The position numbers and the translations under genes were made by a program. 64,000 nucleotides of DNA, from NCBI GenBank assembly GCA_905183005.1, contig CAJJDO010000019.1, positions 292,008 through 356,007 on the forward strand, read 5' to 3'. Below, piece by piece: positions 12,654-25,300 of this stretch (the first letter of the stretch is position 1; each line of letters starts with the position of its first letter). The DNA is from Paramecium pentaurelia. Taxonomy: Eukaryota > Ciliophora > Oligohymenophorea > Peniculida > Parameciidae. The notes under the pieces are model-generated. The model was not told the DNA's origin and did no database searches. It saw only the letters and a program-made list of their open reading frames with translations.

Positions 12654-12991
12654 TCCATTTTTTTTTAAACTCCTCCTAGATTTCTCTCTATTAGACTTTA
12701 AAAATAATTATTATCATTTCCAATTCTATTTTCTTCTTGGATTATCTCAGGTTCACCATTAAGTAAATATTTAAGCCCAGGACTTATGTTTTTGCTATTA
12801 CTTTAATACATTTATAAAACTCCATTTTCTAATAAATTTGAAAGTTCTTCTAACTTTTTAAATGTCAATTCAAATTTACTTTATGCTATTTCTCATGAAT
12901 CTTAACTGCACAAGTTGAACACATTACTCGTTAAAGACACTATTTCTCTAAGCAAACCCAGCCTATCTTTTATTTAGGATGTTGAGTGCAT
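11791..12991 (-). CDS. coiled-coil protein with Q/P-rich tail
   Basis: Minus strand, ATG at 12989-12991 (MHSTSQIKDRLGLLREIVSL). Introns of 22 nt and 26 nt close to the start and a 22-nt intron near 12107-12128 are needed, and the stop TGA is at 11791-11793. The middle is a charged helical region (KKMDAFKKEFQDKQKEIK and similar), then a mixed region of about 90 residues. After the last intron the final 110 or so residues are rich in Q, P, N and Y (for example NPIQYQQQPQFVPLTPYNQV), a low-complexity, prion-like composition. No enzymatic motif or named family was recognised. The gene is complete here, while a 3' fragment is repeated at 10686-11548. Confidence 0.7.
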
Positions 12992-13857
12992 GTTTAATCG
13001 ATTTCCATTTTTGTAATAAATATTAATAGAATGTCAATAGCTTATATTTACAATTAACTGTCAATATTTTATCATTTAATAATATTTATATATCTATTTA
13101 ATTAATTTCAACATATTAATATGGATCTCAATAATAAAAGAAGGTCATCTCAAAAATATTGGAGCAATAATACTTCCTGACTTAAACTAAAACTAAATTA
13201 AAGAATATTTGGATTAATTCTAATTTGTAATATAAAGGATTATATATGTATTTCAAAAGCTATTGGAATATCCTTATTATATAAATGATTAATAAAATTA
13301 AAGTTCATAAAGTTTCAATTACTTTATGGTCTTTATAATCTTTATTATTATATTTTAGAATAGGATATTAAATCCCTCTAATCTAAAATACTATTATATA
13401 ATAATAGATCAATTTTTTATGATTTATATATATACTAAGATATCATACTATATTTAATAATCCCTACTAAAACTCTTTAAATATAAATAATATTATTTCT
13501 ATGAAAATAATCTTTCTTTTTATCAATTGTTTGAATTAAGATTAGAATATTAAGATTTTAACATCTTTCCAAATTTACAAATATTTTATACAAATAAATT
13601 TTACAGATAATATTTTCAATTTGATTTCAGTTTCATTATAAAAATATATTAATTATTGAATTCCACAAAATAAAATATTAGATAAATTTAGATTAACATA
13701 AATAAAATGGAGTTTTTTAATTGAGAAGTATAAAAGGGTTTGCTAACTTAATTTTAGTTTATAAATGGAGTTTAAATCATATTTAAACTATTTATTTCAT
13801 ATGATTGAATTTATCTGATTTAATACAATTTTTTAATACAATAATACAAGATCATAA
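12992..13857. other. intergenic, no gene seen
   Basis: AT-rich. A short frame beginning ATGGATCTC near 13121 (MDLNNKRRSSQKYWSNN) stops after 19 codons and cannot be extended by a convincing intron. Nothing else is supported. Confidence 0.5.
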
Positions 13858-14675
13858 TCAAGGATAAGGTCGATAATACGAAGGCACCATTTATGACATC
13901 TATGAATGATATTTTAAATTTATATACCATTTATTATAATTGGTTATATTAATATGTTAAATAGGAGTAATTTTGAGTCAATTATTATTTTTCCTATTGC
14001 AATTACTATACTCTGCCTTATAATAACATATTCTAATATATATTAATTTGAGTTTATTTACCTACGTATTCAATTATTAAATTAATAGAGCCTAATTCCT
14101 ATTAGTCTCTTCTGCTTGTTGATAAAGATTTGTTTCTAAATTATCTTAGACTACATCAACTTTTGTCTGTCTTTATTCACCATAATTTGGTTTATCAGAA
14201 GTGGCTAAAAATTTAAATATTTGTAATTACTTTGGTTGAGAATTTCTTGCTTAGAGGTTAGTGTTTTCTTATTCTCTCTCTTTATTTTCTTTGATGTCCT
14301 TCCTTCTTTTCTATATATCTACATAATTGCTTTAGCAGTTGAAAAATTGATATTTAATTCTTTAGCTGCACTTTTTATAGTACACCCTGTAGTTGTTACT
14401 TATTTTATCAACTTCTATCGTTATTCATTTGATATTTTGGCATACTTTAGCCCATGTTTTCCTAATGATTGATTTTTTTAAAACATACCTCTATATTTAT
14501 ATAGAAGCTCTTTCTCTTCTTCTGGAGATCTCTTGGATGAGGGCTTTTGGTTTAAGTCCTAAGCAAAATCATACGAAGAGTCTGAAGAGTCGGATTCATG
14601 AGATGGAGTTGAAGAATCCTCTTATAGTATTTGTTATGGATCCTCTACCTTAGAAAGCTATTCAATTGATGCCAT
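13858..14675 (-). CDS. small helix-turn-helix DNA-binding protein
   Basis: Minus strand, ATG at 14673-14675 (MASIEQLSKVEDPQQ), with four introns of about 26-29 nt and TGA at 13858-13860. The N-terminus is acidic and serine-rich (HESDSSDSSYDF). It is followed by a helix-turn-helix block: RQKLIKQVTTTGCTIKSAAK then ELNINFSTAKAIMQIYRKEG, with a basic tail (RTSKKIKRENKK). This is the tri-helical, homeodomain-like fold also used by transposase N-termini. The C-terminal third is glutamine-rich with a heptad pattern (LLQGRVQQLQQEKQQL). The likely role is a nuclear DNA-binding or regulatory protein. A relative with the same block lies at 34785-35229. No transposase catalytic domain follows, so it does not look like a mobile element. 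Confidence 0.75.
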
Positions 14676-15784
14676 ACAATTTGATTAAATCAATTTTAAA
14701 AATAATTGAAAAAAATGTTGATATAGAGGCACTTATATTCTGAAATTTAATATATAAGCAGAAAAGATTTAATAAAATATAAAGTCTCTATTAATTTGAT
14801 AAATATAATTATTTATATTTGATATTTAAAACGCAATCTGTTATAATAAATTGAAGTGACTTAGAATTCGTTTAATTAATTATTTTTAATAATAAGAAAA
14901 ATAATTAAGAATTTGTATTAAATTTAATAAAACTTCCACATTAAATATTTTTGTATTTAGATGGAAGTTTCCATAAGTAAAAAATTATAAAACAAAATAC
15001 AATATCATAACTGTAAATTAAAAAGTAAATGAAGATCTAATTAATATCTTTTTTATAATATTGCAATTTAAATTTAAACAATTACTCTTAATATAAGTAA
15101 AGTTTTCAAGCTTATAAAAGTAAAATAAATTTAATTAATTAAAACAATATTTGATCAATTCTTTTAATTTATTCTATGTTTACTAGTTTAAGATTAATCA
15201 AATCTTAAATTTTATTTATCTATAGGTTTTTTATTTGATTGTGATTTTTTGAACTTATTTTTTTATCTGTTTCAATATTATTATGGCCGATAATTATAGT
15301 TTAATAGTTAATTCTTCTTTTGATTTTTTAATTCATAGAATTTTCTTGATTATGCTTAAGTTTATAAAAGAGATTTATACTGATTAAAATCAATAGGCAA
15401 ACTTTGAGTATTATTTATAGACATCTTAATCTTTTAATAAAATATCCATTAGTAATTTCATATCACTCAACTATTATTCTACTAAATTTTAATTTATTAT
15501 GAAACTAACACTCATTATTTTATATCTTTATTAAAGTATCTGGTTTATTTTCAATATTAGATATCATTTATTTGTTCTAATATTTAATAATCTATTTTTA
15601 ATGCACTCAATCTAATTACATTGATTATAACATAAATTTTATGATAAATAGATTTCCTTAATTCTTTAAAATTTGATTATTATTTTTATTCTTTTTCAGA
15701 ATAATTACAATTATTCATAAAAATTAATAATAATAATGGTTAGAAATATTTATCATATTTAATAATGAAAGAAATTAAAAATAT
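14676..15784. other. 1.1-kb gap; possible eroded minus-strand coding remnant
   Basis: Between about 15130 and 15740 the minus strand shows short glutamine-containing frames such as SEKEQKQQSNFKELRKSIY, LSDMKLLMDILLKDQDVYKQ and MSINNTQSLPIDFNQYKSLL. They lie in different frames, and no introns join them cleanly. This may be a decayed coiled-coil gene, but chance cannot be excluded. The rest shows nothing. Confidence 0.35.
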
Positions 15785-16715
15785 TCAATTTTTAGTTTAT
15801 TGAAATAATTATTAAGCGATACCAAGGATTCCAAAAATCTACAATTTATTCTTACTCAAAACTTTCAAGTAATCCATAGATTTATGAGATTCTAAAATTA
15901 ATTCATCCTAAGATTATTTAATCATTTACATCATCTGAATTTTTTAATTCAGTCTTAACTAGTAGAAATGGAAATTTGATTTTCTCTTATTCATTAATTT
16001 CCCTTTCTTTGTTAAATTTTATCAAATTTTGAAGTGCTTCCTGCTTTTTTATTGAATTTGTTAACTATTCTTTCTTTTATAATAATAATTCTTTTAATTT
16101 TTACTGTTAAATTAAATATTTATATATACCTTTCGAATTATTAAATTCTATTTTGTTATATTGACTGAGCTTTGTGTATTCTTTCTCATCAATTTTTTAT
16201 CCTTAACTACTATTCCAACTGAAATCATAACATTTAAAGCATCATATACTCTCCTTCTTAAATTTTTTATGTCTTTTAATCCATTATCTAATTGACCATC
16301 CATTTCTTTTGACATCTCTTCTGTTAGCTTTTAGCATATTTCTGAATAACCAACTGTTTAATTTTGAAGTTCATTTTCAACTCTTTTACTTATGTATTTC
16401 AGACTCCATTTCTTCAATGTTTTTGGAGAATCAAATTAGATTTTGCTAATTTCAAATGGCTCACTCTAAACATATAATTTTCTATTAGTATTTGCTTGAG
16501 AATCGCAGGGGCCTTCTAAATCTAAAATAAATAATTTTGCCACTAAATTAAAGTATAAGCGCCAAAATTAGTGCGCGTTTATATATGGATTAATTGAATC
16601 AATTTTTGTTAAATGTTTAAAATTTTATACCTTAAATAGTGTTCTTTACAGGTGTCTGGAATACATTAAAATTATAGGAATCCTCATCAAGTCTAAATTA
16701 ACCTGTAAAGTCCAT
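15785..16715 (-). CDS. transcription factor DP (E2F dimerisation partner)
   Basis: DP pairs with E2F proteins, through winged-helix DNA-binding domains and a coiled coil, to control S-phase genes. Reading from ATG at 16713-16715 (MDFTGQFRLDEDSYNFNV), the protein shows the winged-helix segment with the DP/E2F signature KNLRRRVYDALNVMISVGIV. A short linker, the coiled coil (KQKLKELLLQKKEQLTN) and the start of the marked-box region (KFPFLLVKTELKNSDD, compare LPFIIVNTSKKTVID of animal DP) follow. The RRRVYDALNVL-type motif and the order of parts favour DP over E2F. Three introns are needed: one long (88 or 109 nt, see 16543-16630) and short ones near 16104-16129 and about 15910-15931. The stop is at 15785-15787. 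At about 250 residues it is shorter than animal DP, which has longer tails. Confidence 0.85.
16543..16630 (-). other. unusually long intron in the DP gene
   Basis: The 5' exon (MDFTGQFRLDEDSYNFNV...) and the DNA-binding exon join in phase only if 88 nt (16543-16630) or 109 nt (16522-16630) are removed, both beginning GTATAA and ending TAG. Nearly all other introns in this window are 17-40 nt. An alternative is that transcription starts inside this stretch, but no in-frame ATG follows before the DNA-binding domain. Confidence 0.55.
16559..16566 (-). promoter_or_regulatory. E2F/DP-type site TTTGGCGC
   Basis: The minus strand reads TTTGGCGC, a perfect match to the E2F/DP consensus TTTSSCGC, in an otherwise very AT-rich region. 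It lies within the long first intron of the DP gene. A second GC-rich patch (gtgcgcg, 16571-16577) is next to it. DP/E2F genes in other eukaryotes are often self-regulated, so autoregulation is a reasonable inference, though unproven. Confidence 0.45.
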
Positions 16716-17476
16716 TGCTAATGGTTTAATAAATTATATTAATAATATTTTTAAATACTATTATAAAAATTTATGAATAAACATATAAATTTTAATGTGA
16801 GAAAAGATATCACAAAAAATTATATTGCAATTTTTTTACTTTCATCTTGAATATATTATATATTAATTAATCATTTTATATAATTTTATACAATTTTAAA
16901 CATAAAGAATAAGAAATATTCATATTTGAATAAAAAAATTTTTATTATTATGAGAATATATTAGTTATTTATATTTAAAATTTAATTTTTTTGGTTTTTC
17001 TTAATTGGTTTTTATATTAGATTAAATATTTTAAGTTAAAATCTGAAATTCATAAGTTTAGCTTGAAGTAATTCTTATTATGAGGATATTTGACTATTGA
17101 ATTCGCTAAAGTGAAAATAAATATGAAATTAGATCATACTATAAATTCTTATATTTAAAAGGCTATTAATAGTATATTAATATGGAACTAGAATGATTTC
17201 GATTTTAATTAGTAAATTAATTATAACTATTCTTATTTATATTTAGTTTCATATTAATTAATCATTAAAAGATTAATTAATATTTACTTATTCAATATGA
17301 TCAATTAGTCTTTAGAAACTTTAATGTTTCCTTTATTTTATAATATTAATTATGATTTATATAATTATTCATAAAAATAGCAAAACTATTTAAAAATTAA
17401 TTAAAGATCTAATCATTTAAAAATATAATTTATATCTTAATAACAAAGTCAATATTAAACAAATAGCATGTCCACT
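16716..17476. other. intergenic, no gene seen
   Basis: AT-rich spacer between the DP start and the 3' end of the pyrophosphorylase gene. No frame longer than chance and no motif recognised. Confidence 0.55.
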
Positions 17477-18978
17477 TCATATAATCAAAGGGTATGAGAC
17501 ATTTTCAAATTTTCTTAGATCTTCTCCACAATAGCTCATTTAAGGAGTGATTTCAACTAAATCTTCTTCTTAAGTTCCCTCTAATTTCAAATATCTCTTA
17601 TGTACATTGGACAATTAGATTACTGCTTTTCTTGGATCATCAATTAATAAAGCATAATCTTCTGTTTAATGTAAAATTGTTATATCAGTTACTTCTATTA
17701 TATCCTGAATATGTTTTTCAAATTAAATGTTAGATCCTCTCTTTATATAGTGATATCTTTAATTAAGTTTCAAAGCTTTCTCATGATTATATTTTAAATT
17801 ATTGAGAAAAGAAACTGATAGATATAAATCATTCAGTAACATTTAAGTCGAATTGTATGAATTTTCTGTAATATTGGAGTCCTACTCATCCATAGTCTTA
17901 AATTATCTATTCAAATAGAATATTCTGTCATCTAATATTGAATTAGTTTCAATAACTTTGCATAATACATCAGCCTTCTATTTAGAAATGAGATTCAACA
18001 TTTATGGATCTAACGGCAATCCAACTAGATTATCTAAACCCAAGAAATGAATATACTCCATATTTGGAAATTTACTGAAATTATCTAAAACCCTTTTACT
18101 TTATGAATGAATTTATTTATAAAAATATTGTACCAGTCCCCTCAGGTGTCATAATTGCTTAAGTCTCTTATTCAAACACTACCTATCCTTTACAATCAAT
18201 CACAGGTATTGATTTCTCTAATATATAATTGATTGATTGAAATCCAAAATCTCTTTAGCTTTTGATATACATTTAAAATTTTTCTTAATTTTAATCTGAA
18301 AGTACAATAGCAATAGGATAATCATTAATCTCTTTGTTTTCAGAAGCTTTAACATTTAAATTATGATATATTACACAACATAAGAATCTTCTTCAATCTT
18401 TCCATCATTATTTAAATAACACATTTCTTAGATGGAAGTCCTATATCACTTAATAATTTATCAGACAATCGAGAACTACGACCTCCACATAAAAATACTA
18501 TTCCTACTTTATGTTCCTTAATATTAATTCATAATTTAATACTTTTATCAAATCAAGATTTTATTCTTAACAATTAGTGCTCTAAATAACATTGCATTAA
18601 AATGCATCTATTTAATTTTATTTATAACAATGATGAAATAGCTAAATAATGTAATTAATTTTCTATACAGAGTCAATGAATTCAAAATCTAAGCGTTCTA
18701 ATTTTGTCATAAACCCCAGTTTTTTTTAATTATCTATATTCTCTAATATCTTTAAAATATGACCTTATCCAGAAGCTATAATTCTTTAAATTAAAGATGA
18801 AAATATTGTATCAACTTGTTATTCTAAATACTTTTTGTGTTTTGTTACATTTTGCTATATTGTTTGCAATATTTTCTAGCTTTTAATAAGTTGAAAATCT
18901 ATTAAAATCAAGTTTTAAATAATCATCCTCTATATTATCTAATTTCTCTTAAACATTTTAAGAAGCACAAACTCCCAT
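17477..18978 (-). CDS. UDP-N-acetylglucosamine pyrophosphorylase-like enzyme (UAP1/AGX family)
   Basis: UAP makes UDP-GlcNAc from UTP and GlcNAc-1-phosphate, the donor for GPI anchors and N-glycans. From ATG at 18976-18978, with several 22-28-nt introns, the spliced frame runs to TGA at 17477-17479, about 460 residues, close to the usual 480-520. The nucleotide-binding loop is GIVFLCGGRSSRLSDKLLSD followed by IGLPSKK; the family norm is LAGGQGTRLG and VGLPSRK, so the loop is divergent (SSRLS). Further matches are PIAIVLSDQNQEKF, IPVIDCKGQVVFEQETQAIM, TPEGTGTIF (compare APDGNGGLY), and IHFLGLDNLVGLPLDP (compare VYCVDNILVKVADP). The N-terminus MGVCAS fits an N-myristoylation signal with a nearby cysteine, unusual for this enzyme. 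A related UDP-sugar pyrophosphorylase is the alternative. Confidence 0.75.
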
Positions 18979-19324
18979 TTGATTAGAATTTAGAATTTTA
19001 TTTATTTATTTATATAAATGTTGTTATTTTTAATATAAAGAATTCAAGTATTCACAAATCAAAATTTTAATTTGAATGAAAGAATTGAATCTAAATAAAT
19101 TAAATCTTTATAATTCATTATGTAGAAGAAATTTTTATTTAAAAAGAACTTATTATATCCTTTTATAAAATGTTTATTTAAAAATGAATATAAGAGAACT
19201 TATTTATAATTTTAAATTATATCAATTGATCTTTTCTATTGTAATTAGAGGAATAAAAAGGAATTGATTAATAGACAATATTGAAGTCAAGATAAAAAAT
19301 AATTATTTTTATATTAATTTAAAT
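18979..19324. other. divergent intergenic region
   Basis: 346 bp of AT-rich sequence between the divergent pyrophosphorylase and HECT ligase genes; it must hold both promoters. No specific site recognised. Confidence 0.5.
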
Positions 19325-22300
19325 ATGAAAATTCCCATAAATATACTTGAACAACCTAAAGAAATTGAGCTTCGAGTATTATATTTTTTAAGCTTAGATG
19401 TTAAAATTCATTCTATAAAGCCCAAAGTTCTTAGATGACTTTAAGGTACTTATTATTGATCACAGTCATCCAATCCACAAATTATCACAAGGATCATTAT
19501 GTTTAATAATAGATAAGCTTGATTATCATATTGAAATAGCAGCTGATCAAATCCAATAAAATCCTAGTTTTTACTGTCAGACTTTATTGTCTGTTATAAA
19601 TTGTATGTTAGAATTAGAGTGTTATCGGTATTTAATTTAATTACAATAGGAAATTGTTTCACTCATTAGATCATATATTTAATATGTTAGAATATTCAGA
19701 TAATTTATTAGTATATGAGTAAATAATGCTTATTTTAATAAAACTCTATAAATAACCTTCAAATCCAAGTAATACATCATAAAAAGATTTCTGCAATCAA
19801 TAATTAAAAGAATACCTTCCAAGAACCATATATTTTACTAGAATTCTGCTTGATCATTATAATAATTTATCTTCTACCAAGATAGAGTTAATAGATTATT
19901 ATTGTGAAGATCCCCATTATCAAAATCTTAGTGATGCTCCAATAGAATTTCCTAAATTGATTTTTGAGTATATGGAACCAACTTAATTGAATGAATCATA
20001 TCAGGATTTATGCAAGAATTGTATACACAAGAAAGAATTACATCAACCGATTTTTATTAGAGTAGTGTCAAAAATATAATTAGAATTTTGAAATTACTGA
20101 TGTCAATTCCAACACAGCCCTAGCATTGTCCAAGACATTTCTGAATCCACAATATTAATATTTCTGTCCTTTAGTTGATGCCATGAAATATAGAATCCTT
20201 ATCTATAGAGAATTTTAATAAAATAGAATTCCTATTGTAATAGTATTACACATACAATCTCTCCTTATGTATATGCTTCTAAGTTAATATTGCTAAATCA
20301 ATAATTGTGGAGAACTACTAGATCAAGTCTTTGAGGAATAATTAGAATATGAATAGCATTTTAAGATGTATATGAAATTCTTTTAATTGAAAACAGTTGA
20401 TCCTTTATTATTGTCTACAATACTTTAAACATTGAATGAAATCATAACTCTCGAAAAATAGAATGAAAATGAAGTAGCTTTTACTATTGCCAAAAATTAT
20501 GACGAAACATTTTTATAATTTATATATGATGTTTTATCCATGAATCCAATTTCAATTGAAATAGAGTAGACATATCCATTATAATATCATCCAACTCTTT
20601 TAAGTGAAACATGTGCAAAAAGTTAAAAATTAGCATAATGTATTTTTACAATATTCTCATCTGAACCTGGTATACTCATTTTAAATAGGAGCAATATTGC
20701 TCTTGGTTCTTCTTCAGCCTTAATTAGAGCACTTTAGATATCAGATAATAAATTATTATTACCTCCTGAATCTTTTAAATCTGCTGTTACACTTTTAAGT
20801 CGATTATCAAGAAAAGATGATATCTAAAGAGATCTAAGAATATTTAATGATCTTATTAAAATTTTAGAAAATTAGATAACATTTGATACTGATATCTAAT
20901 AACCCACTTTAAATGGTTATTGCAAAATTTCATCAGAAGAGTCTGATTAAATTATTGCAATTTGCATATAATCAATAAATGAGCATTTTAGAGATGATTC
21001 AGGGAGAAGATAAAATAGAGCTAATGCACCAACATTTGCTAGATAAGTTTCAGAATCAACAATAATTAAGAAACTATAAAATTTATTAGAATCTACTCCT
21101 AATTTTCTTGGAACAATCTAATAGACTTTAATACTCATCTCTCATTTAGCTAATGAAGTTCCTATCTTAATTGGTAGATTAATTGATTCACATTTGCCAT
21201 AGATATTAAATTCATTAATTTTGTAAATGAATATTGAAGAAATTAATAATAAAATGATGACAGCAATTTTTTAATTTTACTTTAACATATCTTTAAAAGA
21301 AGAAGGTTATGAACAATTTAATAAATATGGTATGAACTTTTTGAAAACTATATCACATTATACATTGATTAATAATATAAATGCATCAAGAGAATAATTA
21401 AGTGGTTTAGCTTAGTGTATAACTAAATATACACAAAAAATTGATAAAGTTGGTCCTTAGGTATGTTCAATATTGAATTAAGTAATAGATTAATTATGGA
21501 TGCATTTAATAGAAAAGAAAAAATAATTAAAAATTTAGGATGTTTATTTTTAATATTTTGAGATTATAACTCAAATTTAAAATTTATCTATTTTCATTTT
21601 TAAGATGTTTCATTACCCTCATTATTCATATTTAGCTGAAATGAATTCAAGAGGATTTTTTGATTAATTATTGATGTTCTTTGAATTTCCAATATTTGAT
21701 TTTAAAAATGATTTATTGAAAGTATTTCGATGGTTAACTTAATTCGATGAATATGATAACCCTCATAAAATATTAAAGAAAACTTTACTTACTATAGATA
21801 AATGGGAAGTGTAATTAGGATAAAATTTGGAAAAAGCTTAACATTTTGTTACTGATTAATATTACAATTCTCAAAATTATTTTTTAAATTGTAATTAGGA
21901 ATAAATATAAGAAAATCTTTAGATGGCATCTTGTTATTCTTAAGTAGAATACTTATTAGAAATTTTAAAACTTTATTTAGTAAATTCACCTTAGATTGAT
22001 TGGGAATAATAATATCTTATTATTTTGAACAATAAATGTTGTGCTTTATTCAGAATAATTATAGATTCAATCAAATTTAATATTTAAGATTGTTAAAATG
22101 ATTAAACATTGAAAAAATCAGTTTTTTATGCTTATATTTAAAATTTAAAACATATCATTGTAAATACTTTTAATTAAATAATAAGAAAAAAGAATAATTT
22201 TTAATCATTAATCTAATTATTTATTCATATGAGTTAAAAATTAGATAATGAAAATTAATGGATAGTAATTATGTATATATCATTGATTGAAGAACTTCTA

Positions 22301-25300
22301 TTAAATCTTTTGGAAAGTAAGAGATAACCTGAAAATAGATATTTAAATTTAGATCTAATAAATCAATTAATGAAATCAGAATTTACTAATAATATTCAAG
22401 GAGCACTTCATTCATATACTAAAATGATTTAATCTAATTAATGTGATAATGAACAATTAAATATTTTATCTAAGCATTATTCTACTATTATTAAGATCAT
22501 GTACATAAATAAATTCCATAAATCAAATAGTGAGATTGCATAGTCTATAATACCTTAATAAATTTCAGATATATAAGCTATGTTGTAAATAACTTAATTT
22601 TCAAATTCAGATAATATTTATAACATATAACTAATTCTAATTGAAAAAGTAATGTTGATCTTAAGTCCTACATTTTTGTAGGATTTGATCATTAAAGAGA
22701 GAGATCGTTTAAATTTTTTTACTTTTTCCAGTTTGAGAAATGATTTTGGTGAATTTAACATGATTCCAAGAAATGATTCAACTCTAGCAAGAGAATAATT
22801 AAGGTGTATGGGATTTTAGGATGATGCAATATCTATAGCTTTCTAAAATATTAGAATTCCTGATGTAGGTTAAGCTGCTGTCTGGTTATCAGATAATTAA
22901 GATATGGTTGAATAAAAAAGATTAGAAAGTAAAAAAGGTTAAAAGAATGAATTATGTAAAGATTCCACTTCTGATATGATTCAATTTAAATAAAAGGAAC
23001 TCAAAAATTATATTCAAAAAAATATACTTTTCTTTAGTAAATTTGAGGAAACTTTATTTAAAGTATTTGAAGGATAAATGATGCCTTCTTTATTAATGTG
23101 TTTAAAATAAACAGTTTATGAATAATTTAAATTACAATTAAAATTTCAAGATTGTCAATTAAATCTTAAGAGACCTTATAATAATGATTTAAAATTGGTA
23201 ATCACTATTTTACATTTTATTTATAAATAATAAAATTTGGTTTAAGAATATGATTATATTGTGATTGAAATGATGAAATTAATTTAAGAATTATTAAAAT
23301 ATGAAGATGAATAAACAATTAGAGCAGTCAATCATGTTTTAGCAATTTTAACTCTCTTCATTACTAATGAATATAAATAAAAACAACATTAACATGATAT
23401 CTTCAATGATATATTACTTGGTGTTCTTAACATTTTAAAAGGGAAAGTGTAGAATCATACAACTTCTAAAATCTGTATTGAAATATTAATAAGAATCTTC
23501 TAAGTAAATAAAGAGAATATTCATAAATTTGTCTATTAAATGAAAGGATTAGAGTATCTTCTAAAAGTAAAAGGAGATTCCAAAAACCATCTTTATAGTT
23601 TAACAAAATTAGTATTATCTATTGTTCATGATTCAAATATTGTAATTGCATAAGTTGAAGCAAAAATAAAAAAAATAATATATGATTAAGAATACAATAA
23701 AGAAATTGAGAATACTCATAGATAAATATCATAATAATAGTCTTAAAATTTAATGCATTTGCCATAGCGTAATCATTATCCCTTCTGTTTTCAACCTATT
23801 CATTATAATATACAAATTCAAAATGAAATTAAACTATCTAAAAATAATTAAGCTTTGGTTGCTGTTCTAAATTAAACCTTTTACAATGAATAAATCTAGT
23901 TTGTTATGAATTCCTTATTTGAAAGTTAAAATAATTACTTTGTCCTTAAAAAAGGTATTCATCTTTATACTTTTAATTGTGTTGAACCAGGTAGTTTTTT
24001 AAAACATAAAGAGCCAGAAAGTGCAAAAAGAAGTAATAAGACTTCAACTAAAAAAAGAAAGAGTGAAGATAAATTGTAATTATAATCAAATTTTTAACAT
24101 ACATAAGAAGCCTAGATTTTATTAAAGCTTTTAATTTAATAAATGATCTTATCATATTTCGATAAAAGTGAGCAATATTAATTTTAATGGAATACAATAT
24201 GCTAAGCACTTTAAGTATTAATTAGGCGTTATCCAATTCTAATTCCTAAATTAGTTAGGATTAATTGTAGCAAATTCCTTAAACCATATCAAAAAGAATT
24301 AGGATCAGATTTTAATGATAAAGAATTCCCTCGTAAAATTTCATTTATATCATTAATAACTAAGATCATGATTCCAATAAAAAATTTACTTTTTGAATTA
24401 TGTTTAGATAATGTAATTTTAAATAAGATATCTAATAATTCTATTGCTCCATTTTCCATTGAAATAAGAAAGAAGATTATTAGTGAAATCTATGATGGAA
24501 TAGAAAAGAGAATTAAAACTTTAGATTAAAATTTTTGTCATTTATCAGATACATTAGTATTTTTAATTTAAATTAAATCTGTGGCTAAGATTTGCTTTAA
24601 AAATATTAATGAACCACAAAATTCATTTAATTTTATTAAGGTCTATATAGATGGTATTAAGAATTTTGATTTGAAATAATATTATATTCATGAAAATCAA
24701 TTACAATTCTTAAATGAAACACTTGCTGTTTTATTTAATGTGGCAACATATTTACTACTTTATAAACCATCTCTCCTTCTGATATCCAGATAGATTTAAG
24801 AATAATAAGGAGATCATTTTCAACTACAAGGGATGATTGGATAATTACTACCAGAGGAAATAACCAGTTAACTTATCCCAAATAAAGGTATAATTTATTA
24901 AGATCCAATGAAATATTTCATAAAATGGTCTCTGCTTCCTATTTCTTTCAATTAAGATACACGATAAAATATAAGATAAGATCAAATTGATTTATAACAT
25001 TTATGGTCTCCATTTCGTAGGAGAAATAGATTTCTAGATATGGAAGTTTTTGAAAATATTGAAGATGAGGAAGGTGAATTTGAACTTGATCATGATGATG
25101 ATGACGATGATGATGATGATGATGATAATGATATTTAAAGTGTTGAGAGCAGATATGATTCAAGTAATAATGTTTAAGAATCAGTTGAGGAAGAATTTGA
25201 TCAAGAAGTTAATAGTTGGGTTACGAGTTAAAGTGGAAACATTCAAATTGAAGCTGAAGATCATTAAAATTTAAATTCAAGTTGGACTGATGAAGAAGAT

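Noticed and set aside
14236..14653. two plus-strand open frames
   Set aside because: Antisense shadows of the helix-turn-helix gene, which has a clean splice pattern and a recognisable domain on the minus strand.
24948..25163. poly-histidine frame on the minus strand
   Set aside because: Shadow of the poly-aspartate tract in the HECT ligase.
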